Positions 59,643 to 64,000 of a stretch of DNA of 64,000 nt are shown here, piece after piece. Made by a program: the position numbers and the translations under genes. The notes under the pieces are model-generated. The model ran no database searches, was not told the DNA's origin, and was given only the letters and a program-made list of their open reading frames with translations. This stretch comes from QKTW01 sp052161885 (GTDB taxonomy: Bacteria; Bacteroidota; Bacteroidia; Chitinophagales; Chitinophagaceae). How positions within the stretch are numbered: the stretch's first letter is position 1; each line of letters begins with the position of its first letter. The stretch is taken from the NCBI GenBank assembly GCA_052161885.1, contig CP197396.1, positions 4,464,001-4,528,000 on the forward strand. Direction: 5' to 3'.

Positions 59643-61838
59643 ATGAGAAAAAAATGGCTGCTCCTTTCATTGGCAACGATCCTCGTTTCCGCAAACCACT
59701 TTGATGCAAATGCTCAGCAGCAAGATAAAGAGAAGTATAGGAACAAAGCCAACGATCCGGTTGCTAAACTTCCATACTATAAAAAACTGCGCTGGGCCGA
59801 TGGTCTTTTCCGTGCAGGTAGCTATTTTAATGCTATTGAGTATTACAGACAGTTAAAGCAAGAACAGGAACGTAACCCGTACCTGACTTATCAGCTCGCT
59901 GAATGTTGCCTCTTTACACGTGACTATGTGCCTGCTGCGAGCTATTATGCAGAGGCGTATGCTCTTGCTCCAAAAATTTATCCCGAAGCCGAGTACAAGC
60001 AGGCTATGATGCTGAAAATGCAGGGAAAATATGAGGAATCAATTGCGGCTTTTAATAAATTCATTGCAGATAACCCCAAAACCTTTAAGAAATTAAAGAA
60101 ACGTGCCCAGCGCGAAATTGAGGGTTGTAACATGGCCATGAATTCTGTTAAAGACCCGGTTCCGGCGAACGTGGTAAACGCCGGTCCGAACGTAAACAGT
60201 GCTTATACAGAACTGTCGCCTTATCCGCTCGGCGATACCGCACTTCTATTTTCTACCATGAACCAGAATAACCTGGTTGAAGTAGACAAACGTAAAAGAA
60301 GTGAGTATGTATCCCGCATGATGGTGTCTCATAAGCAATACCGTGTGCAGCAGGTAGACTCCTTCCAATGGCCTCTGCGCTTCATGGATGGTAAATTCAA
60401 TAACCCGTCTGTGCATACCGGTAACGGTGTATTCAGCCCCGGCGGCGACCGCTTCTACTTTACGCGTTGTGCCGAAGGTGATTCCATGAGCGTACTGTGT
60501 AAAATTTATGTTTCTAAATTTGAAGGCAGTAAATGGAGCAACCCGGAAGTACTTGGTGAAGGTATCAACGAAGAAGGTTCCAATACACAACCTTATGTAG
60601 CCAAAGTAGGTAAGAAAGAAGTACTGTTCTTCTCTTCAAACCGTAAGCTGCAAAGCCGTGGTGGTTACGATATCTGGTATTCTATCATCGATCCCCGCAA
60701 CGGTACTTACCGCCGTCCTCAAAACGCCGGTAAACAGATCAACACAGAAGGCGATGAAGTTACTCCGTACTACGACAGCCGCGTAAATAAACTGTATTTC
60801 GCATCCAATGGCTGGGTTACTATGGGTGGATTTGATATCTTCTCTGCTGATGGCGGTCCTTCACGTTACACTAACCTGTCTAACCTCGGTTATCCCATCA
60901 ATACTTCTGCTGATGAGCTGTACTACATTAAAGATCCGGTAGGTAAGCCAGATGCTTATGTTGTATCTAACCGTATTGGTTCCATTGCATTGAAAAACCC
61001 TACATGTTGCGACGATATCTGGCGCATCCAGTATGAACCACGCCTTGTTGCACTGGGTAAAGTAATCAACCATGCCACCAATAAGCCTGTTACAGACGTT
61101 GTGGTGAAAATGGTAGACGAGCAGGGTAACCAGAAAACATACAATTCTACAGACGGTAACTTTGCATTCAATGCCAGCCGTGGTCACTCTTATGTTGTAA
61201 CCGGTGATAAAGCCCGTTTCACTACAACACGTGCCACTGTTAATACAATGGATGTTAAGCGTACCGATCCTGATGATACTGTAATGCTGACTATTTACAT
61301 GGATACAATCGGCATTGATCCTAACTTCCGTGTAAGCAATATTTACTACGATTTCAATAAAGATAACCTGCGTCCTGAATCAGTTGCATCCCTGGATTCA
61401 CTAGTAAACTTCATGAAAGACAATAGCTCTCTTTCTGTTGAAATCTATGCTTTTGCTGACTCAAAAGGGTCCGATGAATATAATAAGGCACTTTCTCAGC
61501 GCCGCTCCCAATCCGTACTTTCTTATCTTGAGAAAAACGGTATTGCTTCCGGCCGTATGATAGCAAAAGGCTTTGGTGAAAAAATGCCTGCTGCTCCGAA
61601 TGAGATCAATGGTAAAGACAATCCGACTGGTCGCCAGGCAAACCGCCGCACAGTGCTCCGTATTGTAGCTGAAGATCCTAACCGTCACGTTATCTTCAAC
61701 AGCAGCAAACCTGGTACACTTGGCGAACAGGAGAAAAATCTGTCGATCAATACTGATATGAATCAGGACGAAGAACCAGATACCGAATCAGAAGTAGGTA
61801 AACCTGGCAGCCGCGTTAACAGCGACAAGAATCCTTAA
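59643..61838 (+). CDS. OmpA-family / PD40-repeat outer-membrane protein (PorE-like)
   Basis: A 731-residue exported protein with the PorE domain order. After a signal peptide at the ATG at 59643, TPR-like helices cover residues about 35-160. PD40/WD40-type propeller strands follow (FSPGGDRFYFTRCAEGD, EVLFFSSNRKLQSRGGYDIW, KLYFASNGW). A carboxypeptidase-regulatory-like domain is near 490-560. A C-terminal OmpA domain (NIYYDFNKDNLRPES, SDEYNKALSQRRSQSV) would bind peptidoglycan. In T9SS, PorE anchors the trans-envelope complex. It may instead be a paralogue serving this cargo. An earlier in-frame start lacks a signal peptide. Confidence 0.88.
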   Translation: MRKKWLLLSLATILVSANHFDANAQQQDKEKYRNKANDPVAKLPYYKKLRWADGLFRAGSYFNAIEYYRQLKQEQERNPYLTYQLAECCLFTRDYVPAASYYAEAYALAPKIYPEAEYKQAMMLKMQGKYEESIAAFNKFIADNPKTFKKLKKRAQREIEGCNMAMNSVKDPVPANVVNAGPNVNSAYTELSPYPLGDTALLFSTMNQNNLVEVDKRKRSEYVSRMMVSHKQYRVQQVDSFQWPLRFMDGKFNNPSVHTGNGVFSPGGDRFYFTRCAEGDSMSVLCKIYVSKFEGSKWSNPEVLGEGINEEGSNTQPYVAKVGKKEVLFFSSNRKLQSRGGYDIWYSIIDPRNGTYRRPQNAGKQINTEGDEVTPYYDSRVNKLYFASNGWVTMGGFDIFSADGGPSRYTNLSNLGYPINTSADELYYIKDPVGKPDAYVVSNRIGSIALKNPTCCDDIWRIQYEPRLVALGKVINHATNKPVTDVVVKMVDEQGNQKTYNSTDGNFAFNASRGHSYVVTGDKARFTTTRATVNTMDVKRTDPDDTVMLTIYMDTIGIDPNFRVSNIYYDFNKDNLRPESVASLDSLVNFMKDNSSLSVEIYAFADSKGSDEYNKALSQRRSQSVLSYLEKNGIASGRMIAKGFGEKMPAAPNEINGKDNPTGRQANRRTVLRIVAEDPNRHVIFNSSKPGTLGEQEKNLSINTDMNQDEEPDTESEVGKPGSRVNSDKNP

Positions 61839-61857
61839 TCTGGTTAAATGGGTATAG

Positions 61858-61885
61858 AAAAGGTTGCACATTGTGCAACCTTTTT
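61858..61885 (+). terminator. Terminator after the OmpA-family gene
   Basis: AAAAGGTTGCAC pairs with GTGCAACCTTTT around a short ATT loop, followed by further T. It lies 20 bases after the stop codon. Confidence 0.9.
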
Positions 61886-61953
61886 GCATTTATACAATTA
61901 CTATTTAACCAGTTGGAAGAATCACCGTATTTTTACCAGCTAACATTTACGTC

Positions 61954-62769
61954 ATGCAATACATACAGCTGCGCATCGCAGTTACTGATACATTATTACG
62001 GGAGCTGCTGGTGGCCCGGCTGGCAGATGTGGGATTTGAAGCTTTTGAAGAAGACGACGATGCCTTGCTCGCATATGTTCAGCGCGGAGCGTATAATGAA
62101 GCGGACGTCGATGTGCTTTTAAAAGAATACAGCCTGTCTTTTACCTGGCGGGAAATGGAACAGCAAAACTGGAATGCACAATGGGAAGAAAGTTTCCAGC
62201 CGGTAATCGTACCTGGCTTTTGCACTGTTCGCGCTGCTTTTCATACTATAGATGCTGCTACTCCCTACGAAATCATCATTACGCCTAAAATGTCCTTTGG
62301 CACCGGCCATCATGCAACAACCCAGCTTATGATGGAACAGATGCAACACCTGGATTTCAGTGGTAAAAAAGTTTTTGATTTTGGCACAGGTACCGGCATC
62401 CTTGCTGTACTTGCACAGAAACTTGGCGCTGCGGATACGGTAGCTATTGATAACGACGAATGGTCTTATGAGAATGCACTGGAAAATGTGCAGCAAAACG
62501 AAGTTAACGGCATAGAAATACTGCATGGTTCACTGGAAAAAGTGGCAGACCTGAAGTTTGATATTGTACTCGCCAATATCAACCGGCATATATTACTGCA
62601 GTACATGAAGGATATGTACGGAATTCTTGCTCCGGGAGGGCAGCTGCTGATGAGCGGACTGCTTACCGAAGACTTTGAAATAGTGCACCGGGCAGCTGTA
62701 GAAGAGGGCTTTATTTTCGATGTACAAAACAGCCTGAACAACTGGATCGTATTGTTGTTTCATAAGTAG
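61954..62769 (+). CDS. prmA: Ribosomal protein L11 methyltransferase
   Basis: A 271-residue class I methyltransferase that trimethylates L11. The N-terminal substrate domain is short. The catalytic domain shows ITPKMSFGTGHHATTQLM, the SAM loop VFDFGTGTGILAVLAQKLGA, and DIVLANINRHILL with the conserved N-I-N. Length suits the Bacteroidota form. It is framed by terminators on both sides, so it is probably monocistronic. Confidence 0.94.
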   Translation: MQYIQLRIAVTDTLLRELLVARLADVGFEAFEEDDDALLAYVQRGAYNEADVDVLLKEYSLSFTWREMEQQNWNAQWEESFQPVIVPGFCTVRAAFHTIDAATPYEIIITPKMSFGTGHHATTQLMMEQMQHLDFSGKKVFDFGTGTGILAVLAQKLGAADTVAIDNDEWSYENALENVQQNEVNGIEILHGSLEKVADLKFDIVLANINRHILLQYMKDMYGILAPGGQLLMSGLLTEDFEIVHRAAVEEGFIFDVQNSLNNWIVLLFHK

Positions 62770-62778
62770 AAAAACATC

Positions 62779-62806
62779 TGTTTGCAGGTGCAAACACTAT
62801 TTTTTC
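62779..62806 (+). terminator. Terminator after prmA
   Basis: TGTTTGCA (62779-62786) and TGCAAACA (62789-62796) form a tight hairpin 9 bases after the stop codon, followed by CTATTTTTTC. Confidence 0.8.
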
Positions 62807-62845
62807 AACAGTTTATAGGAGGATAGGATTTCTCGATTTTAATAT

Positions 62846-62853
62846 TAAATTTG
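62846..62853 (+). promoter_or_regulatory. Promoter -7 element of plsY
   Basis: TAAATTTG is an exact TAnnTTTG, 27 bases before the plsY ATG. No clear -33 element is visible. Confidence 0.45.
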
Positions 62854-62880
62854 TAGTTTTCCAACAGACGAAAATAAAGC

Positions 62881-63528
62881 ATGATAATAGCTATTCTTGT
62901 TGTACTCGCTTACCTGATCGGTTCTATTCCCACCGCAGTCTGGATCAGCAAAAGTGTGTACGGTATTGATATTCGTGAACATGGCAGTGGAAATGCCGGG
63001 GCTACCAACACTTTCCGGATACTTGGTTCTAAAGCAGGCACTATTGTAATGATAGGTGATATGCTGAAAGGATTTTTAGCTGTAAAACTGGCATTGATAG
63101 CTTGTATAACAGGTACGCTGCATATTTTCAGCGAGCCGTTTGTAAATCTCCAGATCATTCTCGGACTTGTTTCTGTAATAGGTCATATCTTTCCTATCTG
63201 GGCTGATTTTCGTGGCGGTAAGGGTATTGCTACTTTATTCGGAATGATCCTTTCTATACAGCCGCTGGTAGCAGTAAGCCTCATCGGGGTTTTCCTGGCA
63301 ATGCTTTTCCTTACCAGGTACGTGTCGCTCAGTTCTATCAGCGCCAGCATAGCATTTCCTGTACTTATCCTTTTTATATTCCGTGAGCCGGAACTCAGCT
63401 ACCGCCTGTTTGCTATTGCAACGGCATGCCTGGTAGTGCTCACCCATCATAAAAACATCGGCCGCCTGCTTCATGGAAATGAAAGTAAAGTCCCGCTGTT
63501 CCGTAAAAGAAAACGTCGCAATGATTGA
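62881..63528 (+). CDS. plsY: Acyl-phosphate:glycerol-3-phosphate acyltransferase
   Basis: A 215-residue integral membrane enzyme that starts phospholipid synthesis by acylating glycerol 3-phosphate from acyl-phosphate. YLIGSIPTAVWISK, the HGSGNAGATNTFR motif and VIGHIFPIWADFRGGKGIAT are the three PlsY signatures. Five or more helices are present. A terminator follows. It is not in an operon with fab genes here. Confidence 0.95.
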   Translation: MIIAILVVLAYLIGSIPTAVWISKSVYGIDIREHGSGNAGATNTFRILGSKAGTIVMIGDMLKGFLAVKLALIACITGTLHIFSEPFVNLQIILGLVSVIGHIFPIWADFRGGKGIATLFGMILSIQPLVAVSLIGVFLAMLFLTRYVSLSSISASIAFPVLILFIFREPELSYRLFAIATACLVVLTHHKNIGRLLHGNESKVPLFRKRKRRND

Positions 63529-63554
63529 GTATTTAATTTTAAAAGCATAATACC

Positions 63555-63583
63555 AGGCGCTCCATATACGGAGCGCTTTTTTT
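63555..63583 (+). terminator. Terminator after plsY
   Basis: GCGCTCC (63557-63563) pairs with GGAGCGC (63570-63576) around ATATAC, followed by seven T. Confidence 0.88.
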
Positions 63584-63630
63584 GTGGAATAATTTTTGCT
63601 CGTATACAGGCAATCAATGAATGATTTATA

Positions 63631-64000
63631 ATGAAGTATAAAACAGTATATTTTGCAACATTGCTTTTGGCCGCCGTATTCTTTTCTGCCTGCTATAAGA
63701 ACCCCGTTACAGGGCGTAAATCCCTGAACCTTGTTGATGAAGGTACTATGAACAGCCTTTCATCTCAGCAATATGGCACATTTATTACCGCAAATAAACC
63801 CGTGCATGGTACAAAAGATGCCGAAATGGTACAACGCGTGGGTTCGCGCATGTCTGCGGCGGTGCAGCAGTACCTTTCCCGGATGGGTCAGCAAAGCCTT
63901 ATACAGAATTACAAATGGGAGTTTAATCTTGTGAATAACGGGGAGGCAAATGCCTGGTGTATGCCTGGGGGCAAAGTGGTGGTGTATAGCGGTATTATGC
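63631..64000 (+). CDS. M48-type metalloprotease lipoprotein (N-terminal part, cut by window end)
   Basis: An open frame from the ATG at 63631 to the window edge, 123 residues seen. It opens with a lipoprotein signal (LLLAAVFFSACYKNP, lipobox Cys). PVTGRKSLNLVDEG and EANAWCMPGGKVVVYSGIM follow, which is the conserved sequence just before the HExxH helix in M48/LoiP-BepA-type proteases. The catalytic motif itself lies outside the window. It probably acts in outer-membrane or periplasmic quality control. A TAATTTTTG promoter-like box lies upstream near 63588. Confidence 0.85.
   Translation, partial: MKYKTVYFATLLLAAVFFSACYKNPVTGRKSLNLVDEGTMNSLSSQQYGTFITANKPVHGTKDAEMVQRVGSRMSAAVQQYLSRMGQQSLIQNYKWEFNLVNNGEANAWCMPGGKVVVYSGIM

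Overview
This window is Bacteroidota chromosome, most likely family Chitinophagaceae (the phylum is firm, the family is inferred). Supporting it are type IX secretion parts (a PorP/SprF protein, an OmpA/PD40 protein, and cargo with type A and type B C-terminal sorting domains), a bacillithiol-type YtxJ protein, promoters of the Bacteroidota form TTTG-N19..22-TAnnTTTG lying very close to start codons, and no clear Shine-Dalgarno sequences. I saw no rRNA, tRNA, CRISPR array, insertion sequence or phage gene, and no gene-free stretch longer than 300 bases.

Layout. 1-4.1 kb (+): a small exported protein of unknown function, a SulP anion transporter with a beta-carbonic anhydrase directly behind it (probable bicarbonate uptake), then pfkA. 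4.2-29.8 kb (-): one large surface-polysaccharide locus. From its promoter-proximal end it holds an export block (PHP-type tyrosine phosphatase, Wza-like porin, Wzc-like tyrosine autokinase), an ABC exporter (Wzm/Wzt, Wzt with a C-terminal extension), many glycosyltransferases of families 2, 4 and 8 plus two unclassified ones, two membrane acyltransferases, and a sugar-modification run: RmlC-type epimerase, C-methyltransferase, hexapeptide transferases, SDR proteins and an asparagine-synthase-like amidotransferase. No Wzx/Wzy pair, no initiating sugar-phosphate transferase and no rfbABD are present, so lipid-linked initiation and basic nucleotide-sugar supply must be encoded elsewhere.

30-40.5 kb: pdxH with a tiny membrane protein, chrA, a Sco1-like protein, a sigma-54-dependent response regulator, a secreted PepSY-like protein, a hybrid histidine kinase with Hpt domain, and leuS. 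40.7-52.5 kb: mixed housekeeping genes (a T9SS cargo protein, FAD oxidoreductase, maf, UbiA-type prenyltransferase, pyrE, NUDIX, DUF1232, coaD-rsmD-DUF3822, MATE pump, ytxJ, GyrI-like protein, fabD, lolA). 52.6-64 kb: ftsK, the T9SS/gliding-type trio, prmA, plsY and the start of an M48 lipoprotein protease cut by the window edge.

The most unusual material is non-coding. Gene 3' ends carry related low-complexity words (ATTAGCTAA, GTTGATAAGTTAAAA, GGTGAATG/CATTCACC, CCGCAAAGG), often as inverted repeats and sometimes running into the last codons and stop codon. The promoter of the polysaccharide export operon carries a perfect 11-11-11 inverted repeat, the wzm stop codon lies in a nested hairpin, and a frameshifted gene remnant inside the glycosyltransferase run still overlaps the next start codon.
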